Below, in pieces: positions 7,954 through 16,191 of a DNA stretch of 64,000 nucleotides; within the stretch, counting starts at the first letter, position 1; the number at the start of each line of letters is the position of its first letter. A model generated the notes under the pieces. It did not search any database. It was given only the letters and a program-made list of their open reading frames with translations, and had not been told where the DNA came from. The stretch is taken from NCBI GenBank assembly GCA_044355095.1, contig JBIKYT010000002.1:1-64000 (forward strand), read 5' to 3'. The DNA is from Casp-actino8 sp044355095. Lineage in GTDB: Bacteria > Actinomycetota > Acidimicrobiia > Acidimicrobiales > Ilumatobacteraceae. The position numbers were made by a program, and so were the translations under genes.

Positions 7954-8712
7954 ATGCAACTCAGATACATCTCAAAAACGAAATACGTACTTCTCACAAC
8001 GATTGCTGCTCTGATCGGACTGGTTTCACCGGCACATGTGGGTTCGGCACGGCCGGTTAGCGCCGAACCAAAACCGTGTGCGACCTACGAAATTGAAGGC
8101 ACGATCGAACCAGGGCTTGATTTGATGCCTGATTCTGTGACTGGCCCAGTAACTGACGCAGGCGATCAAGTACTGGTGCGTGAAGCCGAGGTGTACTTAC
8201 ATCTCGGCGACGTGGCTTTGGAGAGGCACCAGGTATTCGCGACATTTACGGGTGCCTTGAACGAAATGATCGGCGATCCCGTCCTGTTGGTCACTAACGG
8301 CGAGGGTCGAGCCTCAGTTGATGTGCCGCCGGGGGCGGTCAATGTGGCCTTCATGACCGAAAGTCCCGGTTCGGGGAATTGCGCAGACCGCCCTGAGATC
8401 GGGGACGAACCGGTCATCGTGGCGTTGGATGTTCCCGTTCAGCCAACAATTGATGGGCCGATCGGCGGTAGCCAAGGAGTTACTTACGACGACATTTTTG
8501 ACCCGATCGTCGTTGGCGATGTCGAGGCCAACAATGCGCAGGGTGATCTTGCGCTGGCCTCAGAGGCGACGAGTGCTCCGACCAAACTTGCTCACACAGG
8601 GCCCATCTCGCCGGGGGTTTTGGCGCTGACGGTCGTTGTCTTGGGGGCTGGGATTGGGCTCGGTCTCGGCCGAGGGCGACGGGTGACATGGGGGACGAGT
8701 GAAAATCCCTGA
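7954..8712 (+). CDS. Secreted cell-wall protein with LAHTG sorting signal
   Basis: The 252-residue protein has an N-terminal signal peptide (hydrophobic residues 11-28), an extracellular region without a recognised domain, and a classic C-terminal sorting signal. That signal is LAHTG at 212-216, a hydrophobic helix at about 219-238 and the basic tail GRGRR. LAxTG is the motif used by class E sortases of high-GC actinobacteria, so the protein is probably attached covalently to peptidoglycan. The extracellular part is acidic and contains two Cys (about residues 42 and 143) that could form a disulfide. Function unknown. No sortase gene is adjacent, so the enzyme must lie elsewhere. Confidence 0.75.
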   Translation: MQLRYISKTKYVLLTTIAALIGLVSPAHVGSARPVSAEPKPCATYEIEGTIEPGLDLMPDSVTGPVTDAGDQVLVREAEVYLHLGDVALERHQVFATFTGALNEMIGDPVLLVTNGEGRASVDVPPGAVNVAFMTESPGSGNCADRPEIGDEPVIVALDVPVQPTIDGPIGGSQGVTYDDIFDPIVVGDVEANNAQGDLALASEATSAPTKLAHTGPISPGVLALTVVVLGAGIGLGLGRGRRVTWGTSENP

Positions 8713-8779
8713 GTAAAAAATCTGGTTTCATGTCCGCCCGAGTTCGTTCTGGCGACTCGGGCTGTAGGCTCACATACCT

Positions 8780-8866
8780 ATGTCAAAGAAGACCAAGAAG
8801 CGCAAGGCCCGGCTCCGCCGCTCAAAGGCGAACCACGGTAAGCGCCCCAACATGGGTCGCGGCTGA
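8780..8866 (+). CDS. Large ribosomal subunit protein bL37, 28 aa
   Basis: This 28-codon gene encodes MSKKTKKRKARLRRSKANHG followed by KRPNMGRG. The invariant-looking block SKANHGKRPN matches the C-terminal half of bL37, the small extra large-subunit protein seen in mycobacterial ribosomes near the peptidyl transferase region. The N-terminal half is pure Lys/Arg like the family. It lies 67 bp after the sortase-substrate gene as an isolated short gene. The match is by recall of the family pattern. The length and the unbroken basic composition make chance coding unlikely. Confidence 0.88.
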   Translation: MSKKTKKRKARLRRSKANHGKRPNMGRG

Positions 8867-9002
8867 GGTCAGTCTTTCTCGTTTCACCTGAATGTCCGGT
8901 TGCCCGGTACCAAGGTACGGGGTAGCAGTCTCACCGAGTCTCATTCGGACTCAATCAATCGAACCACTTGAACAATCCCACTCAATCTGGGGGTGTCATC
9001 CC

Positions 9003-9677
9003 ATGACAACGATCTCCGATGTGTGGATGTCATCTTCTATTGACCCGTGGCGTCGTCTTGGCTTTGTTGATTTTCCAATATCTCAGCCCGATGGCTCAAC
9101 AGTTCCTTGTCTGTCAATCGCTGGCTTAGGTTTTCGTTTCTTGCCAGAACTTTCTGATCCTTCGGCTTTGGGAAGTTGTGTGAGCGGTTGGACATTGGTT
9201 TCAGACCTTGGGTCTGGCGATCGTGACTTGTTGTCAGTTGACGGCATCGCGACACGTGTGATTGCCGAGCCTGTCGCCGCACCGCAATTGACTCATGCGC
9301 TAAACGTTGCATCAATCGATCACCTCGTGATCACCACAGGTTCGCTTGATCGAACGTGCGGAGCGATTACTGAACAACTTGGCTTGCCACTCAAACGTAT
9401 TCGTGACGCCGGGCATGGAGTGCGCCAAGGATTTCATCGAGCGGGTTCGCTGATTTTGGAAACCGTGGAGCGGCCCGATTTAGCACCCGAGACACCAGCA
9501 GAAATTTGGGGCGTTGTTTTTGTCGTTGAAGATCTTGACGCCACAGTTACTTGGCTCGGTCCCGATGCGATCGGCGCACCACGCGATGCGGTACAAAGCG
9601 GTCGCCGTATTGCCTCGGTTAAAAAAGACGTGGGGCTTGGTTTACCGGTGGCGTTGATGTCACCGCACATGCGCTGA
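9003..9677 (+). CDS. VOC (glyoxalase-like) family protein
   Basis: The C-terminal half of this 224-residue protein is a vicinal-oxygen-chelate domain: SIDHLVITTGSLDRT opens it and a HRAGSLILETVE strand provides the usual metal-ligand position. A second beta-alpha unit begins GVVFVVEDLDATV and ends VGLGLPVALMSPH. The first 100 residues are a less typical, possibly degenerate module. ATG 9003 is chosen because it follows a GGGGGTG ribosome-binding sequence; an upstream ATG at 8892 would add 37 residues without family character. VOC proteins include dioxygenases, isomerases and lyases, so no reaction can be assigned. Confidence 0.75.
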   Translation: MTTISDVWMSSSIDPWRRLGFVDFPISQPDGSTVPCLSIAGLGFRFLPELSDPSALGSCVSGWTLVSDLGSGDRDLLSVDGIATRVIAEPVAAPQLTHALNVASIDHLVITTGSLDRTCGAITEQLGLPLKRIRDAGHGVRQGFHRAGSLILETVERPDLAPETPAEIWGVVFVVEDLDATVTWLGPDAIGAPRDAVQSGRRIASVKKDVGLGLPVALMSPHMR

Positions 9678-9681
9678 CATT

Positions 9682-10620
9682 TTACCAGCCGTCTTCTTCG
9701 TGTTTTTTCGCTAGGTACTCAAGACCTGTTGAACAATCGTTGTTTTTTGCACACCAATTGCAATGCCCGGCTGGGCGTAAAATAGGTTCGGCGTTTCCGA
9801 GTTTCAACTCAATGGCGCGAACGAGCCCGTCTTGTAAACGACGAGCAGTTGAGCGAAGGACGGCTTCAGAAATATCTTCCTGATGAACCTCGGCGGAATC
9901 AAGGTAATAACTGGCAACTTTTCTCGGTGCATTGCCGATCGCCAAGAAATCAATGAGCGCGTACAAACGTAAATCGTCGTAATGCGCGGGGGACCAACGG
10001 CCAGTTTTGAGATCAATGATGACTTTGTCGGGTGGTTTGCCAAGTGCAAGATCGACTTTGCCACCAATACGAATTCGATTGTTGGAAAGGTTGAGTGCAA
10101 GAGAACTTTCGACTTGAGGAATCCAAGAACTTTTGATGGGTGGGAAACATTCGGTGAACCGCGTGAAGAGCGCGCTGCATTCGCCAACTAATTCAGCTCG
10201 GGCAAATTCGTCGAGCGTGATCAAGAACTCGCTGATTGATTTTCCGGCGTCGTTGCCGAGCCGGGAAATTGATTCTTCAACAAGATCGGTAGGGGGCATG
10301 GGGTGACGCAAGTTGATGGAGACTTCGATGGCCTTATGAACGATGGTGCCTTTGCAATTGGCATTGGTCCACTCGAAGGGTCCTTGGCCATCCAGAAAAA
10401 AGCCTTCACACGAGAGCGCATTCGTGAGGCTTTGTTTGCTGAGATAAAAGCGGTTCTCGTAGGTGGCAATGTCGGGAAGAAGATGGACTACGGGCAGCAG
10501 GGCTTGTTCGAGATCGGTCCGAATTTCGTCGGCGAGTGAGGGTGGAACCTCGGGCCGGGGCTCGGACTTACCGAGCATGTCAATGACCTTTTGTTGGGCG
10601 GGGTTATAGACCTCAGACAC
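9682..10620 (-). CDS. PD-(D/E)XK nuclease, RecB/Cas4/AddB type, with Fe-S cysteines
   Basis: The 312-residue protein carries the RecB-family nuclease signature: His95 in GTIVHKAIE, Asp190 in GGKVDLALG, and Asp203-x-Lys205 in IIDLKTG, followed by an LRLYALI helix. Four cysteines, Cys71 and a C-terminal Cys287-x2-Cys290-x5-Cys296, fit the spacing by which AddB and Cas4 nucleases hold a 4Fe-4S cluster. This suggests an iron-sulfur exonuclease acting on DNA ends. It is a stand-alone gene with no helicase, cas or add partner nearby. It converges on the VOC gene with 4 bp between stops. Nuclease activity is inferred from the intact motif set; the biological role is unknown. Confidence 0.82.
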   Translation of the reverse strand: MSEVYNPAQQKVIDMLGKSEPRPEVPPSLADEIRTDLEQALLPVVHLLPDIATYENRFYLSKQSLTNALSCEGFFLDGQGPFEWTNANCKGTIVHKAIEVSINLRHPMPPTDLVEESISRLGNDAGKSISEFLITLDEFARAELVGECSALFTRFTECFPPIKSSWIPQVESSLALNLSNNRIRIGGKVDLALGKPPDKVIIDLKTGRWSPAHYDDLRLYALIDFLAIGNAPRKVASYYLDSAEVHQEDISEAVLRSTARRLQDGLVRAIELKLGNAEPILRPAGHCNWCAKNNDCSTGLEYLAKKHEEDGW

Positions 10621-10732
10621 TCGTGTACCTCATGGCCAAACCTTAGGTCGGGGGTGGGGCATCGTGAGTTGATCGGCTGTCTCGAGTCGCCCGAGTTCTG
10701 TGCCATACCCCTTTGTCAAAGTGTTCTTTCTG

Positions 10733-11062
10733 ATGGAAGCCACGACCGTTCACTTCGCCACCGCTGCCCGCACATTGGGGCGAGAGGCCCGCTCGCGAGG
10801 TTTGATCGTGCCCGGATTTCGTTGTCCACCCCGAGTTTTGGGTGCCGATCGCACGATTCGTCGATTTGAAAGTGGAATCACGGTGGCAGTTCGCGTGAAG
10901 GGTCGACCATGGGTAGCCGTGCTGGCCGACATGATCGAAGGGGTTGTCGTGGCGAATCAACTCACTGCGCCACTAGCCGATCGGTTGCGAGGCGAAATGT
11001 GGTTGGCCCTCGGATTTACTTGTGAAGCATCGCCAATCGACCGACCGTCTCAGGTCGCTTAA
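10733..11062 (+). CDS. Conserved hypothetical protein, 109 aa
   Basis: The product is a 109-residue soluble protein starting MEATTVHFATAARTLGREAR, with a basic middle (RCPPRVLGADRTIRRF) and a WVAVLADMIEGVV segment. I do not recognise a domain, though the N-terminal pattern looks like proteins found in other actinobacteria. ATG 10733 was chosen over the in-frame start at 10700 because the extra residues (MPYPFVKVFFL) look like untranslated leader; the ribosome binding site is weak. The gene diverges from the nuclease gene and ends 20 bp before the tRNA gene. Coding is supported by length and the usual codon bias. Confidence 0.65.
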   Translation: MEATTVHFATAARTLGREARSRGLIVPGFRCPPRVLGADRTIRRFESGITVAVRVKGRPWVAVLADMIEGVVVANQLTAPLADRLRGEMWLALGFTCEASPIDRPSQVA

Positions 11063-11082
11063 CCCCTATCCTGTAGGGCAGT

Positions 11083-11171
11083 GCCCGGGTGGCGGAATAG
11101 GCAGACGCGGGGGGCTTAAACCCCCCTTCTCTAACAAGGGAGTATGGGTTCAAGTCCCATCCCGGGCACCA
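11083..11171 (+). tRNA. tRNA-Leu (anticodon UAA), CCA encoded
   Basis: The acceptor arms GCCCGGG (11083-11089) and CCCGGGC (11161-11167) pair perfectly, followed by A and an encoded CCA (11169-11171). The anticodon stem of five G-C pairs encloses the loop CTTAAAC with anticodon TAA at 11117-11119. A long variable arm (class II) and the T arm ATGGG-TTCAAGT-CCCAT are clear. The type is leucine, reading UUA/UUG. Confidence 0.96.
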
Positions 11172-11196
11172 ACACAACGTAAACAAAGGAACCATC

Positions 11197-11523
11197 GTGA
11201 CCAATGCACCCAAACTGACCCCATTGCAAGCAGCTGAAGCCCGTCGACTGGCTGCTGAACAGGCAAAAGCAAACAAGGTTCCCCAGGCCCGTTCCGAAGA
11301 GGAGAAAGCCGCTCGCAAAGAACGCGTTACTAAGGCCAAAGATGCGCTCAGCCGTTCAGTCGGCATCAAGGGTGATCATGTTGCTGGTGCTCGTGCGGCA
11401 ATCAAGACCTACTTGCAGCGTCTCAACGAACCCAATCAGCCCGATGATGCCCGCTTTGAAATGTTGATCGAAGCTCCGTTCAAGGCCCCCGAAAAGAAGA
11501 AGACCAACGGCCCACGTTTCTAA
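11197..11523 (+). CDS. Conserved hypothetical charged protein, 108 aa
   Basis: This 108-residue soluble protein is rich in Ala, Lys, Arg and Glu and predicted largely alpha-helical (residues 8-75), with a Lys-rich C-terminus KAPEKKKTNGPRF. It begins with GTG behind a good AAAGGA ribosome binding site eight bases upstream. I recognise no domain. It sits between tRNA-Leu and the acyl-CoA ligase gene, 21 bp before the latter, possibly in one transcript. A nucleic-acid binding role would fit the composition but is not shown. Confidence 0.65.
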   Translation: MTNAPKLTPLQAAEARRLAAEQAKANKVPQARSEEEKAARKERVTKAKDALSRSVGIKGDHVAGARAAIKTYLQRLNEPNQPDDARFEMLIEAPFKAPEKKKTNGPRF

Positions 11524-11544
11524 CGTGACGTTCGGCGAGCCGCG

Positions 11545-13053
11545 ATGCATCTTTCGTCGTTCGTTGAAATGGTCGAATCTGGGTTTGACGATCGCGTTCT
11601 CTTAGGCGATCAAAAATCTCGAATCACCGGAACTGAATTTGGTTTTCTGGTTCGTCTTGGCGCCACCCAGGTTCACAATCAGTACGCCTCAGTTATTTAC
11701 GTTGGCGAAAATCACTCGCTACTTCCCGTCGCCTTGTTTGCTGCGGCCTGGGCGGGCGTTCCATTTGTGCCAGTGAACTATCGACTCGAAGATCGTCAGT
11801 TGCATTCTCTGATCGAGCGTTATCCAAATTCATTGGTGTTGACCGACCCTTTAACGTCCGATCGATTGGCGGGATTTTCGCCGAAGGTTTTTGATGAGTG
11901 GCTCGACGAATTATCCACCATTGATCTCGAAGAAGTTGGGCCAACCGAACCGGCCGAAGATGACGATGACGTCGCCGTGGTTCTCTTTACGAGTGGCACA
12001 ACATCAGAACCAAAGTCGGCATTATTGCGACACCGACATTTGATGGCCTACCTATTGGGTTCAGTTGAATTCGGTAGTGCCGAAAGTTCGGAAGCAGTTT
12101 TGGTTTCGGTGCCGCCGTATCACGTGGCAGGCGTCGCCAACATGTTGTCCAATCTTTTCTCTGGCCGACGTTTGGTGTATTTGCAATCGTTCTCGGCTCA
12201 AGAATGGCTGACGCGCGTTGACGACGAAAAGATCACTCATGCGATGGTGGTGCCAACAATGTTGTCGCGCATCGTTGAGCATCTTGATGGTGGTGTGCTT
12301 TCAACATCGACATTGCGTACTTTGTCGTATGGTGGCGCAAAGGTTTCTGAGCGAGTGATTCGTCAGGCGTTGCAGGCATTTCCGAATACTGGTTTTGTCA
12401 ATGCTTATGGGCTCACCGAAACTGCATCAACAATTGCGGTGCTGGGTCCGGACGATCATCGTGACGCATTGTCTTCTGATGATCCAATGATTCAACGACG
12501 ACTGTCATCGGTCGGTCAAGTGTTGCCGATGATCGAGATTGAAATTCGTGATGAGCATGAACAAGTGGTTGCTGCGGGTGAGTCGGGGTTGATCTACCTG
12601 CGCGGCGAACAAGTTTCAGGTGAATACGCCGGAGTGAGTTTGCTTGACGATGATGGTTGGTTCTGCACGCGCGATCAAGGTTTAATCGACGCAGACGGAT
12701 ATCTCTACATCGAGGGTCGTGTTGACGACACGATTATTCGCGGCGGTGAAAACATTGCACCTGCTGAAATTGAATCAGTACTGCTTGCACAACCTGGCAT
12801 CGCCGAAGCCTGTGTTGTGGGTTTGCCCGATGATGAGTGGGGTCAACGAATTGTCGCGGTCGTGGTGTGTAGCGAAGGTCATGTTATTGACCCGAAAATT
12901 CTGCAGGATTCAGTTCGTGACGTCTTACGTGGATCAAAAACTCCTGAAGAGATCATCGTCAGAGACTCGTTGCCGCATACCGAAACTGGCAAGATGTTGA
13001 GACGTGTTGTGCTGAGCGAACTCGTGGCACGTCAAGGAGGAACTGCATCATGA
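11545..13053 (+). CDS. AMP-dependent acyl-CoA synthetase/ligase
   Basis: A 502-residue member of the ANL superfamily, activating a carboxylic acid as acyl-AMP and then as acyl-CoA. Motifs in order are the P-loop LFTSGTTSEPKSA, the YGLTETAST adenine-binding motif, the DGWFCTRDQGLIDADGYLYI hinge region, RVDDTIIRGGENIAPAEIE, and the C-terminal catalytic Lys in TETGKMLRR. Length is normal for fatty-acid CoA ligases. The stop overlaps the start of the next small gene by 4 bp (ATGA), so the two are translationally coupled. The substrate cannot be read from sequence; a fatty or aromatic acid is typical. Confidence 0.9.
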   Translation: MHLSSFVEMVESGFDDRVLLGDQKSRITGTEFGFLVRLGATQVHNQYASVIYVGENHSLLPVALFAAAWAGVPFVPVNYRLEDRQLHSLIERYPNSLVLTDPLTSDRLAGFSPKVFDEWLDELSTIDLEEVGPTEPAEDDDDVAVVLFTSGTTSEPKSALLRHRHLMAYLLGSVEFGSAESSEAVLVSVPPYHVAGVANMLSNLFSGRRLVYLQSFSAQEWLTRVDDEKITHAMVVPTMLSRIVEHLDGGVLSTSTLRTLSYGGAKVSERVIRQALQAFPNTGFVNAYGLTETASTIAVLGPDDHRDALSSDDPMIQRRLSSVGQVLPMIEIEIRDEHEQVVAAGESGLIYLRGEQVSGEYAGVSLLDDDGWFCTRDQGLIDADGYLYIEGRVDDTIIRGGENIAPAEIESVLLAQPGIAEACVVGLPDDEWGQRIVAVVVCSEGHVIDPKILQDSVRDVLRGSKTPEEIIVRDSLPHTETGKMLRRVVLSELVARQGGTAS

Positions 13054-13358
13054 TTCTCAAACCCGGAGCCCGTTTGATCAGTGCTGTATGTACTGCTGAA
13101 TTGATGACTGTCAAAGCGCCCAAGACCGATCTTGAAGTGACGATTGGCGGGGTCGCGACAATTGCCTCGGCGGCGGCACGCGATGGTTCGGTCTCGGCCG
13201 TGGCAGGTCATGGCGGCGGAACATTGATGGGGAAGCGTTACGTCGACGAAGCCGACACGATCGAGTTACTGTGCACCAAAGCGGGTTCGGGTGCTGTGGC
13301 CGTTAATGGCGAGTTGCTGCAGTTGAAAGAAGCAAAGGCCCTGCCAGCAAGCGACTGA
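13050..13358 (+). CDS. Small conserved protein coupled to acyl-CoA ligase
   Basis: The 102-residue product opens MILKPGARLISAVCTAELMT and contains GTLMGKRYVDEADTIELLC and an ending KEAKALPASD. I recall similar small beta-rich proteins beside acyl-CoA ligases in other actinobacteria, where they are uncharacterised. Cys14 and Cys72 are the only cysteines; the AVC and LLCTKAG segments faintly resemble half of a rubredoxin-like or desulforedoxin-like knuckle, but the pattern is incomplete. Its ATG overlaps the ligase stop, implying a joint function, perhaps as a regulator or subunit. Function unknown. Confidence 0.75.
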   Translation: MILKPGARLISAVCTAELMTVKAPKTDLEVTIGGVATIASAAARDGSVSAVAGHGGGTLMGKRYVDEADTIELLCTKAGSGAVAVNGELLQLKEAKALPASD

Positions 13359-13415
13359 TACGCCGTTTCGCACAGCGGCACCTGTATCCACGTCGCAATG
13401 TGCCACGATAGGGAT

Positions 13416-13877
13416 ATGAAAACTTCTCGTTACCCAGTAGTGATCTCGGCAGTTGTTTTACTCGGAGTTGCAGGTTTGTCGTCGTGTTCAAGCGATGATG
13501 CTGCAACATCGGTGTCGCTTGCACCAACGACCGAAGCAATGTCGGCGACGCCGACCGATCCCGTGAGTACTGCCGCCCCGACGAGTACGGCGAGTAAGGA
13601 AACCCCCGAATCGGGAACTCCTGCTACCGAATCAGTCACGATTGATCTTGATGCCGACTCTGGAGTCCCCGAGGAAGCATCGGTTGTTTTAGGAACACCG
13701 GTCACGATTCATGTCATTGCCGAAGTTGAAGATGAGTTCCATCTTCATGGATACGACATTGAACTTTCAGGTGATGACGTCACATTTGAATTCGTTGCCG
13801 ACAAGTTGGGCGAATTCGAACTTGAGGGTCATGATTCTGGCGAAGTGTTGCTGAATTTGTCAGTCATTGCTGGCTGA
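13416..13877 (+). CDS. Lipoprotein with cupredoxin-like domain
   Basis: The 153-residue protein has a lipoprotein signal peptide with lipobox LSSC at residues 21-24, a Thr/Ser/Pro-rich linker to about residue 75, and an all-beta C-terminal domain of roughly 75 residues. That domain runs from TPVTIHVIAEVEDEF through HLHGYD to GEFELEGHDSGEVL, resembling the cupredoxin-like domains of EfeO/CtaC-type secreted proteins. The canonical copper Cys is absent, so copper binding is doubtful; several His (HLHG, GHD) could bind metal. ATG 13416 gives a proper signal peptide, unlike the upstream in-frame ATG 13398. Confidence 0.72.
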   Translation: MKTSRYPVVISAVVLLGVAGLSSCSSDDAATSVSLAPTTEAMSATPTDPVSTAAPTSTASKETPESGTPATESVTIDLDADSGVPEEASVVLGTPVTIHVIAEVEDEFHLHGYDIELSGDDVTFEFVADKLGEFELEGHDSGEVLLNLSVIAG

Positions 13878-13905
13878 CAAATTCAGAACTTCTTCAACTC
13901 GTTGC

Positions 13906-16131
13906 CTACTGCTGACGGCATGGCTGGCCGCGGAGCGAACCACATGCCGCAACACCAGCAGGCACGTTCAGGCCAGGGACAATTGAAAGTGCAATCGATG
14001 ACGGGTGTTCGGCATCGTGCAGAATCGTTACCTTTTCACCAGCGTTGAGAGTTGCAAACTTCCATTCGCCACGGTTGCCGCCTGGTGTGTCGATGGTGAT
14101 ACGAATTTTTGATCCTGCTCGGAATGGGTGAGCAACCGGGAAAATTTCGACTCGTGCGAGGAATGGTTCGCCAGGTGTCACTGACATGACGTCTGATTCA
14201 AAGAAGTCATGCACGGGACGAAGTTCGGTACTGTCCGACTCGTTGAGCGCACGGAGGCTGGCACGGAGCCAACCACTTTGAACATATGTCTCTGAACCGT
14301 CGGGGCGAATTTCGCTGATGGTGACTTCGAGGTCAGTGTCGGCGGCTTCTGTTGAAATCCATAGGTCAGCAGATCCTGGTCCGATGATGACAGTGTCCTC
14401 CGTTAGAGCAGCCGTCGTGAAAACTGCGGCGGTGCCTTCGGGGTTGCGCACCCAGTTCCATTTAATATTGGCATCCCAAATACTTCCTTCGCCTCCGAAG
14501 AATGTCTCAGGAGTTGCCGTGGGATCGGCGGTGTAGTCGGTGCTGCTGGTTTGTGCGACGTCAGAACCAAGGGTTCCGTTATCGCCCAAGTTGAAGCGAA
14601 CTGCTTGTGCTTCTGGAATTGGCCACGCCGAGAAATCGGCACGCCAACGGTTGAGAGGTGTGCCTGGTGCTTGACCATCTGCAGCGCCTTCTTCAAAGAG
14701 GATGCGTACCGAGGGTTCGCTTTCGAAAATCTCAAGAGCTTCTTCGAAGGTCATTCCGGCGAAACGATTCTCTTGCACGATAGGCGTGACAACTCCGAAA
14801 ATTCCTGGTGTCAAAACCGTGGCGATCAGGCCGGCAGCAGTGAGATCAGGAGTCTTCTTGGCAACATACAAACTCAAGAACTCGGCGTAACGAGGAAATA
14901 CAGCCGGTCCAAGTGATTCGGTGTGTAAACCGTTCACCAAAGTGGTGTACATGTGTGGCGTGCCAGTGAACTTGTCAATGAAAGCGGGGAAGTGTCCGCC
15001 AGTTTGTTCGTCTTGCCAAGCGCCAGACAAGAAAACAGGAACATTGATTTTGTCAACAAACATTGACGGGTTGATGATGTCAGCAACTGAAGGTTCGTAG
15101 AACACGTTGTCATTGATTTCACTAATGAGGTCGGGGTTTTGCAAACGCAGTTTCTGGTTGTCGGCGCATTCCTTGTCGCCCGAGTCAGCCATTTTCTTTG
15201 ACCACTCTTGGCCATAGATAGCAGCGCTGTCCATGCGTTCTTTGGTCCACTTCACTGCAAAGCCGGTGTTCAAAATTCCGCCGGGACGAAGCGTGCTGCG
15301 AGCACTGTCATCAATGACCGACAGTGGGGTGATGGCAGCCAAGCTGGGTGGCTGTGTGGCTGCCACGAACAATTGGCTAATGCCTGGGTAACTAATACCC
15401 ACCATTCCAACTTCGTTGTCTTGCACCCACGGTTGAGCAGCGATGGCTTCAATCGCGTCGTAACCATCGAGTGATTGTGACTCTTCGAAGTAACGGAAAG
15501 AACCGCCGGAGCAACCAGTGCCGCGCATGTTGACGGCAACGTAGGCATATCCGAGAGTCGTGAAGAGTTGACCAAATGTGGTGTCATCGGGGTTGCTCGG
15601 TGAGTAGCCCGAGTATTCAACAACGGTCGGGTACGGACCGTCTTCAACCTTGCCAGGGAACATGACGTTGATGGAAAGAGTGGTTCCGTCACGAGCGGTT
15701 AGATATCCGAAGCCCGGGGCTGGGAGTTCTTGTTCGGAATAGAAACTTTGCTCGGGAATGAATGTGGCGTCATAAACCACCACTTCTGCGCTGGCAGCCG
15801 ACATGTCGGTATTGACGACTTTGTACAAACCAACTTCAAGATTGCGGGCCAAAAATGAACCCTGTTCATCGGTGGTTCCTTCGGCAGCGATCGTGCCGTC
15901 TTCGGCTTGAATCTGCAGACCTGTGCCTGGTTCGGCGTCAATGACCGCAATCTGATGGGCGCCTGGACGAACCGTGTATGTCGCCAGCGGAAGTGGGGCC
16001 AACGTGGTGTTGGCCTCAGTTGTTGGCGCATCAGTGGTGCTTGAATCGCTATCGCTTGAGCAAGCGGCGAGTGTGACAATCGATGCAAAAGCGACGGTGA
16101 CACCCAAAATACGACGAGTGGTAAATGACAT
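13906..16131 (-). CDS. CocE/NonD family secreted hydrolase (lipoprotein)
   Basis: The 741-residue protein is a lipoprotein (signal peptide with LAAC, Cys24) followed by a Thr-rich linker and a small beta domain (about 55-140). An X-Pro dipeptidyl-peptidase/CocE-type alpha/beta hydrolase comes next, and the C-terminus is the jelly-roll domain typical of the family (from about residue 530). The nucleophile is the Ser of GISYPG, after NMRGTGCSGG. Such enzymes are serine esterases or peptidases on small acylated substrates; the substrate here is unknown. ATG 16131 has a GAGGAACC ribosome binding site; the longer in-frame start at 16200 would overlap the divergent M20 gene. Confidence 0.85.
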   Translation of the reverse strand: MSFTTRRILGVTVAFASIVTLAACSSDSDSSTTDAPTTEANTTLAPLPLATYTVRPGAHQIAVIDAEPGTGLQIQAEDGTIAAEGTTDEQGSFLARNLEVGLYKVVNTDMSAASAEVVVYDATFIPEQSFYSEQELPAPGFGYLTARDGTTLSINVMFPGKVEDGPYPTVVEYSGYSPSNPDDTTFGQLFTTLGYAYVAVNMRGTGCSGGSFRYFEESQSLDGYDAIEAIAAQPWVQDNEVGMVGISYPGISQLFVAATQPPSLAAITPLSVIDDSARSTLRPGGILNTGFAVKWTKERMDSAAIYGQEWSKKMADSGDKECADNQKLRLQNPDLISEINDNVFYEPSVADIINPSMFVDKINVPVFLSGAWQDEQTGGHFPAFIDKFTGTPHMYTTLVNGLHTESLGPAVFPRYAEFLSLYVAKKTPDLTAAGLIATVLTPGIFGVVTPIVQENRFAGMTFEEALEIFESEPSVRILFEEGAADGQAPGTPLNRWRADFSAWPIPEAQAVRFNLGDNGTLGSDVAQTSSTDYTADPTATPETFFGGEGSIWDANIKWNWVRNPEGTAAVFTTAALTEDTVIIGPGSADLWISTEAADTDLEVTISEIRPDGSETYVQSGWLRASLRALNESDSTELRPVHDFFESDVMSVTPGEPFLARVEIFPVAHPFRAGSKIRITIDTPGGNRGEWKFATLNAGEKVTILHDAEHPSSIALSIVPGLNVPAGVAACGSLRGQPCRQQ

Positions 16132-16191
16132 TGGTTCCTCCCCAGGTAACTCATTCGACTGTAGAGCCTCGATATCGGGCACAATGGTGTC

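Noticed and set aside
9682..10620. Possible Cas4 of a CRISPR system
   Set aside because: The motif set fits, but no CRISPR array or other cas gene lies nearby, so a general RecB-like Fe-S nuclease is the safer call.
11016..11369. ORFs on both strands across the tRNA gene
   Set aside because: The region is explained by tRNA-Leu and the 108-residue gene; the ORFs cross tRNA stems.
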